From positions 1 to 58,330 of the forward strand of contig NZ_MSTI01000039.1 of the NCBI RefSeq assembly GCF_001949125.1: 58,330 nt of DNA, written 5' to 3'. This document shows, in pieces, positions 31,241 to 39,370 of this stretch. A program made the position numbers and the translations under genes. The stretch comes from Deinococcus marmoris (GTDB taxonomy: Bacteria; Deinococcota; Deinococci; Deinococcales; Deinococcaceae). Position 1 is the first letter of the stretch. Every line of letters starts with the position of its first letter. The notes under the pieces are model-generated. The model searched no databases. It saw only the letters and a program-made list of their open reading frames with translations, and was not told the origin of the DNA.

Positions 31241-31888
31241 TCAGCCCTGGCCCACGCCGCTCAGCTGTGGGTTCTCAGCAGGGCTGGCCGCCCAGTCGAG
31301 CGTCGGCTGTCCCTGCTCTGCAGCATCTCGCCGCCGCCGATCGCGGGACGTGACGATGTCATGGACCTCGGCCAGCATCCGCTCCATCCCGGTCAGCCGG
31401 TCCTGAATCTCCTGGACGCGTTGCGTCAGCAGGTGGGCCTCCTGCGCCGTGACTGGGTTGATCCATTGCCCCAGGACCCGCAGCGTGGCTTCCCGCACCG
31501 TCATCGTGGCGTGCGCCATGAGGAGCAGGTGCATCTCTGTCATGTGGTTGATAGTCTGTTTGTCGAGGGTGTCCTGGCGTTCCAGGCCCGCCTCCGTCCG
31601 GTAAACGCTCAATCGTTTGCTGATCACGCCGGGGCTGACATTGAGTTGCCGTGCAAGTTCGGAGGGCCACATGCCCAGACGATAGATGGCTGACCACTCG
31701 ACAAACAGACGTCTTTCCACAGTATAGGGAAACCAGCCTTTTGGCCCTTCTACGCGGCCTTTGAGTGGAAAAAAGCTAAACACTAACAATGAACAGTGGA
31801 CCGGGCGTGATGGATCTTCGTCGTCCCTGTCGGCGTGCGTTCTCCTTGACGGCACGCGGGGATGGATGGGTATGCCAGAGTGGTTCAT
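31241..31888 (-). CDS. HTH DNA-binding protein of unknown role
   Basis: The longest frame gives 215 residues. The N-terminal 45 overlap the inverted repeat at 31801-31910, so the true start may be later. The core is a homeodomain-like HTH, EWSAIYRLGMWPSELARQLNVSPGVISKRLSVYRTEAG, followed by a long helix (QEAHLLTQRVQEIQDRLTGMERMLAEVHDIV) that suggests a coiled-coil dimer. It is divergent from the gene at 31887. It may regulate that gene or plasmid copy number. I do not recognise a family. Confidence 0.55.
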   Translation of the reverse strand: MNHSGIPIHPRVPSRRTHADRDDEDPSRPVHCSLLVFSFFPLKGRVEGPKGWFPYTVERRLFVEWSAIYRLGMWPSELARQLNVSPGVISKRLSVYRTEAGLERQDTLDKQTINHMTEMHLLLMAHATMTVREATLRVLGQWINPVTAQEAHLLTQRVQEIQDRLTGMERMLAEVHDIVTSRDRRRRDAAEQGQPTLDWAASPAENPQLSGVGQG

Positions 31889-31910
31889 GACGAAGATCCA
31901 TCACGCCCGG
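31801..31910. repeat. Long inverted repeat between divergent genes
   Basis: The 22-bp arms at 31801-31822 (starting CCGGGCGTGATGGATC) and 31889-31910 are perfect inverses, separated by 66 bp that contain a further CGTGC/GCACG pairing. The start codons of the two divergent genes lie at the edge of the right arm (TCATGA). It could be a bidirectional operator, a hairpin RNA or a recombination footprint. Confidence 0.6.
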
Positions 31911-32618
31911 TTAAGGGCGGATTTGAAGAGAGACATGGCCATTGACCGGGTATTGACGACTGTTCAATTGGAGCGGCGTGGTCTGTTGAAGACGGCCGAG
32001 CAGATGGGGCTGACCCTGGTGGAACGCACCTGCCGCACGCGGGTGAACCAGCCGGGCTCCCTGACGGATCTCACGTTCGTTTTGGACCGGCCCGAGTTGG
32101 CCGGAGAATCGTCGGCGGCCCTGATGCACTGGGCCGGACTGGCCGAGCACCGGTTCAGGACCAAGAAAATAATGAGCGAGAAAGGGGCGGACTGGCGACT
32201 CCTGGATCTGAAGGGCCGCGGGCAGCACCACCTGCCCGACGCTGCGCTGCGCTTCAAGGACGGCCATGAATGGGCCGTGGAACTTGATACTGGCTATCCG
32301 CCGGCCACCATCAAAGCCAAGCTGAGGGCCGCGAGCGCGACCGGCTATACGGACGTGATGTGGACGACAACCACCCGGAGCCGGGTGGTCAGCCTCCGCA
32401 AAACGGTGACCACCCTGGACTCGGAGGGGCTGCTGCCGGGACTCAACAGTGTCATGGTGTTCTACGTCGATTTCTGGTGCCTGGATCAGAAGTACGGCCT
32501 GAGGCCGTACAGCACTGTGCCCGTCGCTAGCCGCATCGAACTCCGCCGGGCACGGGGACGTGGATCAGGCGCACGAGTGGGAACCCCACCTTCCAGCGCT
32601 CCAGGTGGGTCTCGCTGA
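31887..32618 (+). CDS. Possible replication-relaxation-like protein
   Basis: From ATG 31887 the protein has 243 residues. A PDAALRFKDGHEWAVELDTGY segment is like the conserved core of replication-relaxation family proteins, which has a nuclease-like look (Asp and Glu in adjacent strands). KTAEQMGLTLVERTCRTRV may belong to an N-terminal winged helix. The longer upstream frame crosses the inverted repeat and is doubtful. Its 3' end overlaps that of the gene on the other strand by 92 bp. Function in plasmid replication is a weak inference. Confidence 0.45.
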   Translation: MTKIHHARLRADLKRDMAIDRVLTTVQLERRGLLKTAEQMGLTLVERTCRTRVNQPGSLTDLTFVLDRPELAGESSAALMHWAGLAEHRFRTKKIMSEKGADWRLLDLKGRGQHHLPDAALRFKDGHEWAVELDTGYPPATIKAKLRAASATGYTDVMWTTTTRSRVVSLRKTVTTLDSEGLLPGLNSVMVFYVDFWCLDQKYGLRPYSTVPVASRIELRRARGRGSGARVGTPPSSAPGGSR

Positions 32619-33321
32619 GGGTGCGTTCCCTTTCGAGGCTGCGCAGGTAGGTTGCCACTTCACGCGGGTTCGGGACAGCCAGCAACAACGGGTGGTGCCA
32701 GTGACCGATGTCCAGGCGGTGCCGATGGTACAGGGCCCGGATTCCGGCGGGGCTGATGCCACCGCCGCTGATGGTGGCGTAGAGCAGTGGGTGCCCGAGT
32801 TGGTTGGTCACGGGACCTTCCGGCGTGAACTCCAGCGGCGTCACGTGGCAACGGTGGTGATGGTCCAGGGCGATTCGCCCAGCGACGTCTGTCGGCACCT
32901 GCAGGACGGTCCGGACAATCACGTTGGTGGTGCCTGTCTTTCCGGCTTTAATCGACTTGATGTACCGGTCCCCGCCCAGCATCTGGTACTCGTGCACGTC
33001 GACGGTGTACCCCTCGTTCAGCAGGATCCGCAGGGCGTCGTTGCGGTACGCGCGGTTCACAACGGTGGCGGGACCCGTCAGACAGGGGAAAGGCAAACCG
33101 GACGGCGTGAGCAGACCGGCGGCCGTGAGGTGCCGCTGCCCCTTGGAGGCCAGCGCCAGCGTCGGTCCGTAGATCGTCTGGTACTCCCGCAGATACTGGC
33201 CCTCGATCAGGGGGTACCAGTTGGGGCGGGGGCTGTGGGTCGCCTGCACCAGACGTGAGGTGAGGGCACCGGCTTTTCCGACGTGCAGCAGGACGTTTGA
33301 TTGCAACTCTGTTAGTGGCAT
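32527..33321 (-). CDS. Winged-helix protein, possibly replication-relaxation related
   Basis: The 264-residue protein begins with a winged-helix-like region (LTELQSNVLLHVGKAGALTSRLVQATH, then TLALASKGQRHLTAAGLL) similar to the N terminus of replication-relaxation proteins. The rest has a His-rich strand LDHHHRCHV and is unassigned. GGAGGT lies immediately before the ATG, closer than usual. It converges with the gene at 31887 and diverges from the TnpB-like gene. The pairing with two DNA-related neighbours suggests plasmid maintenance. The exact role is unknown. Confidence 0.45.
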   Translation of the reverse strand: MPLTELQSNVLLHVGKAGALTSRLVQATHSPRPNWYPLIEGQYLREYQTIYGPTLALASKGQRHLTAAGLLTPSGLPFPCLTGPATVVNRAYRNDALRILLNEGYTVDVHEYQMLGGDRYIKSIKAGKTGTTNVIVRTVLQVPTDVAGRIALDHHHRCHVTPLEFTPEGPVTNQLGHPLLYATISGGGISPAGIRALYHRHRLDIGHWHHPLLLAVPNPREVATYLRSLERERTLSETHLERWKVGFPLVRLIHVPVPGGVRCG

Positions 33322-33376
33322 ACCTCCAGCGTATGGACGCGTGGGTGTAGCCGGAAATGGGGGTATTCGGGGGGGG

Positions 33377-33397
33377 CTTCACCGCACAGCGGTGAAG
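33377..33397 (+). promoter_or_regulatory. Hairpin abutting the ribosome site of the TnpB-like gene
   Basis: CTTCACCGC and GCGGTGAAG form a perfect 9-bp stem with an ACA loop, followed at once by GGGGGGT and ATG 33404. The second arm overlaps the GAAGGGGG ribosome site, so folding could hide it. A structural RNA role is also possible. Confidence 0.55.
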
Positions 33398-33403
33398 GGG
33401 GGT

Positions 33404-34750
33404 ATGACCAATACCCTGATCCTGGCCCCGACGCCACTCCGCCCCACCACCTCACAGGTTCTGTCCCTGGAATTGCTGTATGACACCGCCGAGCAGATCC
33501 ACCTGGCCGTACGTACCTGGCTGCGCGCGGTGGGCGCGGGCCTGCACATGCACGTCCGGGAGGCGCTGTGGCAGACGGCCGACGGCCACCTGCTCCCCCG
33601 GGTGGATGACCACCGGCTCATCGATATCCGGCTGGACGCCCTGCACCAGCTGGCCCAGGTGACCCACCGGGACCTGCCGCCGCGCTGGCAGGCGGCGGTG
33701 CCGCCTACCGTGCTGGCGCGTCTGCTCGACATTGAAGCGCAACGGCTCCAGCGCTTCGGCAACGACGTGAAGGCCGGGACGGCGCTGCCCCTGTGGCCGT
33801 TGGACCGGGTGGCCCTGGACAGCGCGGCTCAGCCCATTGACGAGTACCGCGTGATGATCGAGGGCCTGCCTGACCCAGTGGTTGCCGATCTGTGGGCACT
33901 GCCGACGGACCTGACCTGCGCCCTGCTCGCCGAGGCCGACGCGCATGCCGCCGCCGTCAACGCGGAGTGGAATGCGCAGATGGAACGGCTCTTGCGCGGC
34001 GACGCCTCGGCAGCGGCCACGCTTTACGGGCTAGGCCGGGACGCCTGGCCCTGGCTGGGCCGGACCGTCCGGCACACGGTGGACCGGACGGTCCCCCACC
34101 GCTACCAGCACGTGTCGCTGGTGCGGACCACCGACGAGAGCGGAGCCCGGAGCCTGATCCTGAAGTGGACCATCCGGATTCCGCGCACCTACCTGCCGCA
34201 GGCCCGCGATCGGAGCGCCTACGGCATCGACATCGGCTACCGGAACATCGCGACGGGCGCGAGTGTCCTGGAGATTACCAGCGTGCCCCGGCAGGTCGAC
34301 GTCCGTGCGGGCCTGCCTGAGCCCCAAGACACCGAACTGCTGACCCACGCCGTGATGCGTCAGCAGTGCCTGGAGCCCCACCGCACCGGCCTGGAGGCCG
34401 TGCTCTGGCAGGCGCTGCAGCATCAGCACGTTCATGCTGAGGCGATCAACTGGCAGGGAATCCGTGAGCGGGGTGCGGCACCGTGGTCTGCGGCAGCAAT
34501 GGCTCTGGTTGGCGCGCCCCTGCTGATCCGCTGGATTGCCATGCTGGCCCCGATGACCGGCACCTGCCTCCACCTGATCGATCCCGCGCACACCAGCGTG
34601 ACCTGCTCACGGTGCGGCGCAGTGGGCGAGCGCCCCTGGCCCTACACACAGTTCCACTGCCCCACCTGCGACACCTGGACTGACGCCGATCACAACAGCG
34701 CCGCCGTTCTTCAGGGAGGCCGCGTGACCGGCGCGCTCACCCGCCGATAG
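33404..34750 (+). CDS. Stand-alone TnpB-like RuvC nuclease
   Basis: With ATG 33404 after GAAGGGGG the protein has 448 residues. The C-terminal half has a RuvC fold with all three acidic residues: Asp276 in YGIDIGYRN, Glu346 in HAEAIN, and Asp429 in DADHNSAAVL. A zinc ribbon (CSRCG and CPTC) precedes the last motif. This is the layout of TnpB/Cas12-type RNA-guided nucleases and their transposon relatives. No IS200/IS605 TnpA, CRISPR array or clear transposon ends are beside it. It may be a lone or domesticated member. A guide RNA is not identified. Confidence 0.72.
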   Translation: MTNTLILAPTPLRPTTSQVLSLELLYDTAEQIHLAVRTWLRAVGAGLHMHVREALWQTADGHLLPRVDDHRLIDIRLDALHQLAQVTHRDLPPRWQAAVPPTVLARLLDIEAQRLQRFGNDVKAGTALPLWPLDRVALDSAAQPIDEYRVMIEGLPDPVVADLWALPTDLTCALLAEADAHAAAVNAEWNAQMERLLRGDASAAATLYGLGRDAWPWLGRTVRHTVDRTVPHRYQHVSLVRTTDESGARSLILKWTIRIPRTYLPQARDRSAYGIDIGYRNIATGASVLEITSVPRQVDVRAGLPEPQDTELLTHAVMRQQCLEPHRTGLEAVLWQALQHQHVHAEAINWQGIRERGAAPWSAAAMALVGAPLLIRWIAMLAPMTGTCLHLIDPAHTSVTCSRCGAVGERPWPYTQFHCPTCDTWTDADHNSAAVLQGGRVTGALTRR

Positions 34751-34764
34751 CAGTATGCCGATTT

Positions 34765-34775
34765 CCGTGCATTTA
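34765..34775 (+). repeat. Direct repeat CCGTGCATTTA, left
   Basis: The 11-bp CCGTGCATTTA recurs in the same orientation at 35737-35747. The two copies, 972 bp apart, bracket the secreted-protein gene. An integrase gene starts just beyond the second. They could be recombination footprints, but chance is not excluded. Confidence 0.35.
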
Positions 34776-34796
34776 CGGCGCTTGATAGGTTCCTTC

Positions 34797-35693
34797 TTAG
34801 CCGCCGTAATCGTAACTTGAGTCAAATATGGCGTAAGAGCTGCGGAAGCACGCTAGGCGCGCTGTAATTCCAAAACTGGCCTGCATTTTGACATCATCTT
34901 GGCGACACTGAGTGAGTCGGTGATCTGTGATCTGATAACCCAGAGCTAGCTCAAAAAAACGTTTTGCCATTTCATCACTAGGATTTTTGAGTTCCAAATT
35001 CATCTGTAAGATAGTTCCATCCTTCCCGATTCCAGCTGTGATCTTGCCTCCTAAGAAGGTATAGGTGTCGAAAAAATAAGCGAAGCCTGGACCATCGCCA
35101 TCAATCCGTTTGACTCCGCTGCATTTAAACGCTTGACAAAAGTCTGATTTCGTCAAGGACTGTGAGGAGCCAAGAAATCCCCGTTTTGAGGCAGTTGCTG
35201 GACCAGATGCAGGTGCTTGGCAGAAATAAAGTAGCGTATTCGCCTCACTCCCTGCTTTCTGTGCGTAATTCCAATATAGATAGCCTGACACCTCGCCGTT
35301 GTTCGCCCATGGCACGAAGAAGGCCTTGCTGAACGCAGAACCTTGTCCGCTTGGATGGTCTTGCTTCTCCGCCCAGCGTAGTTTCGGGAAACGTTGGCTA
35401 AGCGCGTTGCTGATTTCCTGCGGCGAGACGTAGTTTTCTGAAGACCATTCCAGAACTTCTCCGGCAATAATCCCTGTTCCTGGGTAACGGACACAACTGG
35501 GCGCGAACCAGAGAGCCCGGCGCTCATCATCAAACCCTCGCATGAGCTGTTCACCGAGCATGGAGCTGGATGCAGGTTGGTACAGCCACTTAGGCGCAAC
35601 GCGAAACTTCAGATCAAGCATGGGAGAACGGGCTAAGTCCTGGGCATAAGCCATACAGGTGATGAGGGGAAGCAGAAAAAATAGTCGGCGCAC
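34797..35693 (-). CDS. Secreted hypothetical protein
   Basis: The 298-residue product has a signal peptide (RRLFFLLPLITCMAYAQ, cleavage after AYA near residue 17). The mature protein has a Cys-containing region CVRYPGTGIIAGEVLEW and a late segment CRQDDVKMQ. I do not recognise a family. It is flanked by direct repeats and lies beside an integrase, like a gene cassette. Its sequence is less GC-rich than most neighbours. A cell-envelope or extracellular role is inferred from the signal peptide. Confidence 0.6.
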   Translation of the reverse strand: MRRLFFLLPLITCMAYAQDLARSPMLDLKFRVAPKWLYQPASSSMLGEQLMRGFDDERRALWFAPSCVRYPGTGIIAGEVLEWSSENYVSPQEISNALSQRFPKLRWAEKQDHPSGQGSAFSKAFFVPWANNGEVSGYLYWNYAQKAGSEANTLLYFCQAPASGPATASKRGFLGSSQSLTKSDFCQAFKCSGVKRIDGDGPGFAYFFDTYTFLGGKITAGIGKDGTILQMNLELKNPSDEMAKRFFELALGYQITDHRLTQCRQDDVKMQASFGITARLACFRSSYAIFDSSYDYGG

Positions 35694-35736
35694 ACTTTAA
35701 GCTATAGGAAGAATGTTGCGTCAGCGGCCAAACATG

Positions 35737-35747
35737 CCGTGCATTTA
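35737..35747 (+). repeat. Direct repeat CCGTGCATTTA, right
   Basis: This is the partner of the repeat at 34765-34775. It ends 5 bp before the 3' end of the integrase gene. Confidence 0.35.
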
Positions 35748-35751
35748 GCCA

Positions 35752-36699
35752 TCACCACCGCGCCAGCTCATCTTTGAGGCTGCGGTCGGCCCATTTGGCG
35801 TAGACCCGCGTGGTTTCGATGGAGGCGTGACCCAGATGGCGAGCGGCATTTTCCAGACTGGTGCGCGCGGCCAGGCGGGTTCCGGCGTAGTGCCGAAAGG
35901 CATGCCAGCCCCGGTACGGCACGTCCGCCCGTTTGCACAGGGCGCGCAGGCGTTCGCGCGCCGCCGTCTGGCTGGCCCCGATGATCAGTCCGTCGGGTGT
36001 GCCGTCCACTTCACACCAGTCCTCCAGCGCAGTCAGCAGCGTGTTGGAACACGTTACCCGCCGCCCTTTACCGCCCTTGCCATGCCGGACGATCAAGGCG
36101 TCCGCCTGAAGATCTGCCCAGGTCAGAGCCAGCGCTTCCATGATGCGCAGGCCGCCGTGGGCGCACAGCAGGATCAGGGTGCGGTCTCGTAGGCTGCTCG
36201 TCTCCAACAAGACCTGCACCTCTTCTTCTGAGTACGGCTGTCGTTTGTCCCAGGCGGCGGTCTTGTCTTTGGCGGCAGTAGTGTCGCTGAAAGGATCAAT
36301 TGCGGTGACCTCGGCCCAGCGCAGTGCCTTAAACAAGGCCCGTGCCGCTGCTAGGTAGACCCGCACACTCGACGGGGCGAGGCCCTGGGCCTCCAGGGTG
36401 CGGGCGTACAGCGGTCCGGCGTCCCGCTCTGGGCGGATCAGGCTGACCCCTGAGTGCTCGGCATGTTTGACGAACCGGATCACGCCCTCGCGGTAGGCCC
36501 TCGCGGTGCGGGGGGACAGGGCGCCTCCAGCGCTACCGTAGAGCAAGGTGTGCGCCTCAGTCAGGGTCCAGAGAACTACACCGTCGAGGTACTGAGCCGC
36601 CTCAACTGCACGTCGCCGCCGTTCCTGGGGGTGCAGGTCTGACCAGCGGCGGGCACCGTTCAGGGACTCGCCCCGGTAAACGTCGAGAATAGTTATCAT
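35752..36699 (-). CDS. Tyrosine recombinase/integrase
   Basis: The 315-residue protein has a core-binding domain (LSPRTARAYREGVIRFVKHAE and SSVRVYLAAARALFKALRW) and a catalytic domain. Arg is in HGGLRIMEALAL, Lys is in GKGGKGRRV, then HAFRHYAGT, LGHASIETT and the Tyr in RVYAKWAD. All catalytic residues are present. Its start overlaps the stop of the upstream secreted-protein gene by 4 bp. It is unlike the two other tyrosine recombinases on this plasmid. It may integrate small gene cassettes or resolve dimers. Confidence 0.88.
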   Translation of the reverse strand: MITILDVYRGESLNGARRWSDLHPQERRRRAVEAAQYLDGVVLWTLTEAHTLLYGSAGGALSPRTARAYREGVIRFVKHAEHSGVSLIRPERDAGPLYARTLEAQGLAPSSVRVYLAAARALFKALRWAEVTAIDPFSDTTAAKDKTAAWDKRQPYSEEEVQVLLETSSLRDRTLILLCAHGGLRIMEALALTWADLQADALIVRHGKGGKGRRVTCSNTLLTALEDWCEVDGTPDGLIIGASQTAARERLRALCKRADVPYRGWHAFRHYAGTRLAARTSLENAARHLGHASIETTRVYAKWADRSLKDELARW

Positions 36700-37103
36700 T
36701 CTTCCAACAACCTCTTTAAATAATATCTTCCTGTAGATCCGTTTGACCCTGGCTCAAGAGACTTTATAGGTGATCCATCCAGAGTTGTGCCACTAAGTTG
36801 CCATCCAAATGCACCAAAATAATCTAAATATTGATTAACTTGAAAATTTCCGCTAGAGTTTTTCAGAGTTTTTGATACAATCTTGTCAAATTCTTCCAAA
36901 GTCATTTTACTTTCGTTGCCTCTATAGTTGATATATATTAACCCTCCATTATAATTCTGTCCAACAGAAATGCTAAACAGGACATACTCCCATTTTTGGG
37001 AACTACCAGGAATTTCTAGGCCCAAGGGCGGGAGCTTCTCAATGCTTTGAGAGGTTGCGCTCGGCATGAGAATAAGAGCAAGCGTTCCGATCAATAGCTT
37101 CAT
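36696..37103 (-). CDS. Small secreted hypothetical protein, AT-rich
   Basis: The 135-residue product has a signal peptide (KLLIGTLALILMPSATSQS). The mature part has WEYVLFSISVGQNYNGGLIYINYRG and FGAFGWQLSGTTLDG segments, with no known family. Codons are AT-rich compared with the integrase gene that follows it and overlaps it by 4 bp. This composition difference suggests it was acquired separately. Unknown function. Confidence 0.55.
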   Translation of the reverse strand: MKLLIGTLALILMPSATSQSIEKLPPLGLEIPGSSQKWEYVLFSISVGQNYNGGLIYINYRGNESKMTLEEFDKIVSKTLKNSSGNFQVNQYLDYFGAFGWQLSGTTLDGSPIKSLEPGSNGSTGRYYLKRLLEE

Positions 37104-37429
37104 GATCCTTATGCTAACCCCAATTAGCGTAAGGCGGGAAAGAGAATCAGCGCTATCTGGAGAGTTCGAGATTCCTTATGCTTAACTCCGCCCCTTGCTT
37201 TCCGATGCCAAAAAACAATACGCGCGTGTTCCAAGAGAGTGGCCGATCAGGCTGCGGTGATACGTATACGGGGCGGAGACACGATTTCAAAATTTTACTC
37301 CGCTAGGAACTTGGCTCACAATTTTTCCAGTTGAAGGTATAGGGTTGAGAGAACAGAAAACATCGTGTTTGTCAGTCTCTACACCGTCCCAAATAAACCT
37401 TCGTTTCTGCACGACTCAAGCTTCGTGGT
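37104..37429. other. Intergenic gap without recognised features
   Basis: This 326-bp gap lies before the secreted-protein gene and after the GHKL gene, both on the minus strand. I see no gene, strong hairpin or repeat. It probably carries the promoter of the secreted-protein gene. Confidence 0.4.
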
Positions 37430-39370
37430 TCACAGCCTGCTCGCCTGATCGAACAGGTTGTCATCGAGCAGTTCGCGCATGTCCTCATCTACTTCTATCG
37501 GTACCAGCGCCGCGAGCTTCTTTTGCAGGTTGAACGTCCGCTGATGTGCCTGCTGTAACACCACCCGGTATGCCCGAGGAATAACGCGCGCGGCGCCCAT
37601 CGTCACCTCATCCTGGCTGTCCGCGTTGACGTTGGATCCCAGGACGTAGCAAGTGATCGGGGTGTCTCCTGGCACCCCCGCCCGGCGCAGCTCACGGGCA
37701 TACGCCTGCGCTTGATTAACCTCATCGTCTGTGATGGCAAACCCACCGCGTTTGAGTTCCACCACCATTACGTGACCGATCTCGTCGACCTCGTGGTCCC
37801 TCCCAAAGCCGTCAGCGGTGTAAACCCCGACGCTGGAAGTCGGCAGTACCACGAAGTCGGGACGGCGCCGGGGCGTCATCAGTCGCGTCTCGTCGACGTT
37901 GTGGCGCTTTGCAAGCAACCGTCGAACGACCGTCGTGAGCGATCGGTTGGAGGTAAAGCTGAGCGACTCGAACTGCGGCCCGAAAATCCACAAGCCACGC
38001 TCGAACAACGGTTGGAGGTCGTGGAGTTCGTCTGCACGCGGGTCGTCAATGATGTTTTGCAGCTTCTCGATCAGCCGCAGGCGGCGGCCCAGCTCGTTCA
38101 GCACCAACTTGGCGTCGCCCACGGACCACTCCGCGAGAATCTCGTCGAGGCTGTCGAGATCCTCAGGAGACAGAGTAGAAAGCCGCTCAATCAGCGAGTA
38201 CCCCGTGTTGGCGAGTTCGAGGTTGGCCAAGACGGTGACGACGTTGGCAAGGTCTCGCTCAGAGATGGTGGGGCTCTCGCGCTGCACGTCTTCGATGAAG
38301 CGCGCAACGTGCGCTTGTGCCAGGGGTGGGAGCTTTTTGAGGGTGTCCCTATTGCGGGCGATGACGCCGCGTTTGCGGTCCCGGCGGGTCAGCGTGAGGA
38401 ACTGGTGGATGTCCCTGCGCAACTCGTCTGCTACGCAGTTCTCCACTTCGAGGTACCGGGTGGAAGCGGCAAAGCCCGACCAGTCGGCCTTGACGTCGTC
38501 CACCAAGAAGTTGGCCTTCACCACATACACCAACCGCTTGCCGATGCCAGTGCGCGCGTCCAGTAACGCCCCATCACCAATATCCCAGGAGCGCTTGCCG
38601 ACCAAGCGGTCGTTCACCCACCACGCTACGCCGCTCTGGTCGCTTGTCCGACCGCCCTCGGCATCAAAGCGGTATACCTCCACCATGCCGTGCGGCGTTT
38701 GAACCGTGAAGGTGGGAACGTCCCCGTTGAGGGTCTCGAATGACACGGGCGTGTCGTTCACGTGGATCTGAAAGGTCGGCTCGTAGATGAACTTGCTGCC
38801 AAGTAATTTCACGACCTCGGTCTCGCGCAGCCCACTGCAGTCGCCTGGTACGCATTGGATGATGGTGCCGTGCCCATCACTGGGTTCCTTCGACAGGATT
38901 TGGATCTTGAAAGGCTGTTCCTCGTCCGGTTGAACGAGGGCCGTCGTTCGCACCCCATTTTTGGTGGTAACGACGGTATAGGTGGCCGCAAAGCAAAATA
39001 CGGCGTGACGACCGATGCCGTTGCGTCCGAAGGCCCGTCGGTGCTTATTGCCACTGGAGCCTGGCGGAAACTCCACGGTGTTGCCCTGAGTTTCGAGACG
39101 GTTGTAATTCAGGACGTTCCAGCGGCTGAGGAACTCTTGCTCGGTCATTCCGGAGCCGTTATCGGAAACGACGATGTCCCCACGAGCCTCCGGCCAGGCC
39201 ACCTGCACGACGGTAGCCCCTGCGTCCCAGGCGTTTGCTACCAGTTCTGTGATGGCGTAGCGCGGGTCCCTGATGATGCTGCCAGCATGGTGCCGCATGA
39301 AATTCCTTCCAAACTGGGGGAAGAGCGGCGAGTCCATAGTCATGGTCGCCCGGATTCTACCTGTTCTCAT
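37430..39370 (-). CDS. GHKL ATPase fused to PD-(D/E)XK nuclease
   Basis: The 646-residue protein begins with a GHKL (Hsp90/MutL/MORC-type) ATPase. The N box is ELVANAWDAGA (42-52), then DNGSGM (70-75) and GRNGIGRHAVFCFA (115-128). After about 350 residues of linker and helices comes a nuclease-like region with Asp505 in RPDFVV, Glu538-x-Lys540 in VVELKRGG, and Gln552 in NQAQAYA. That is a PD-(D/E)XK pattern. MORC-like ATPases with nuclease domains are known from restriction and defence loci. It is a single-gene unit here, next to the restriction island. A defence role is likely but inferred. Confidence 0.75.
   Translation of the reverse strand: MRTGRIRATMTMDSPLFPQFGRNFMRHHAGSIIRDPRYAITELVANAWDAGATVVQVAWPEARGDIVVSDNGSGMTEQEFLSRWNVLNYNRLETQGNTVEFPPGSSGNKHRRAFGRNGIGRHAVFCFAATYTVVTTKNGVRTTALVQPDEEQPFKIQILSKEPSDGHGTIIQCVPGDCSGLRETEVVKLLGSKFIYEPTFQIHVNDTPVSFETLNGDVPTFTVQTPHGMVEVYRFDAEGGRTSDQSGVAWWVNDRLVGKRSWDIGDGALLDARTGIGKRLVYVVKANFLVDDVKADWSGFAASTRYLEVENCVADELRRDIHQFLTLTRRDRKRGVIARNRDTLKKLPPLAQAHVARFIEDVQRESPTISERDLANVVTVLANLELANTGYSLIERLSTLSPEDLDSLDEILAEWSVGDAKLVLNELGRRLRLIEKLQNIIDDPRADELHDLQPLFERGLWIFGPQFESLSFTSNRSLTTVVRRLLAKRHNVDETRLMTPRRRPDFVVLPTSSVGVYTADGFGRDHEVDEIGHVMVVELKRGGFAITDDEVNQAQAYARELRRAGVPGDTPITCYVLGSNVNADSQDEVTMGAARVIPRAYRVVLQQAHQRTFNLQKKLAALVPIEVDEDMRELLDDNLFDQASRL

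Noticed and set aside
30836..31693. 285-codon plus-strand gene
   Set aside because: It is antisense to two minus-strand genes with recognisable HNH and HTH motifs and has no domain of its own.
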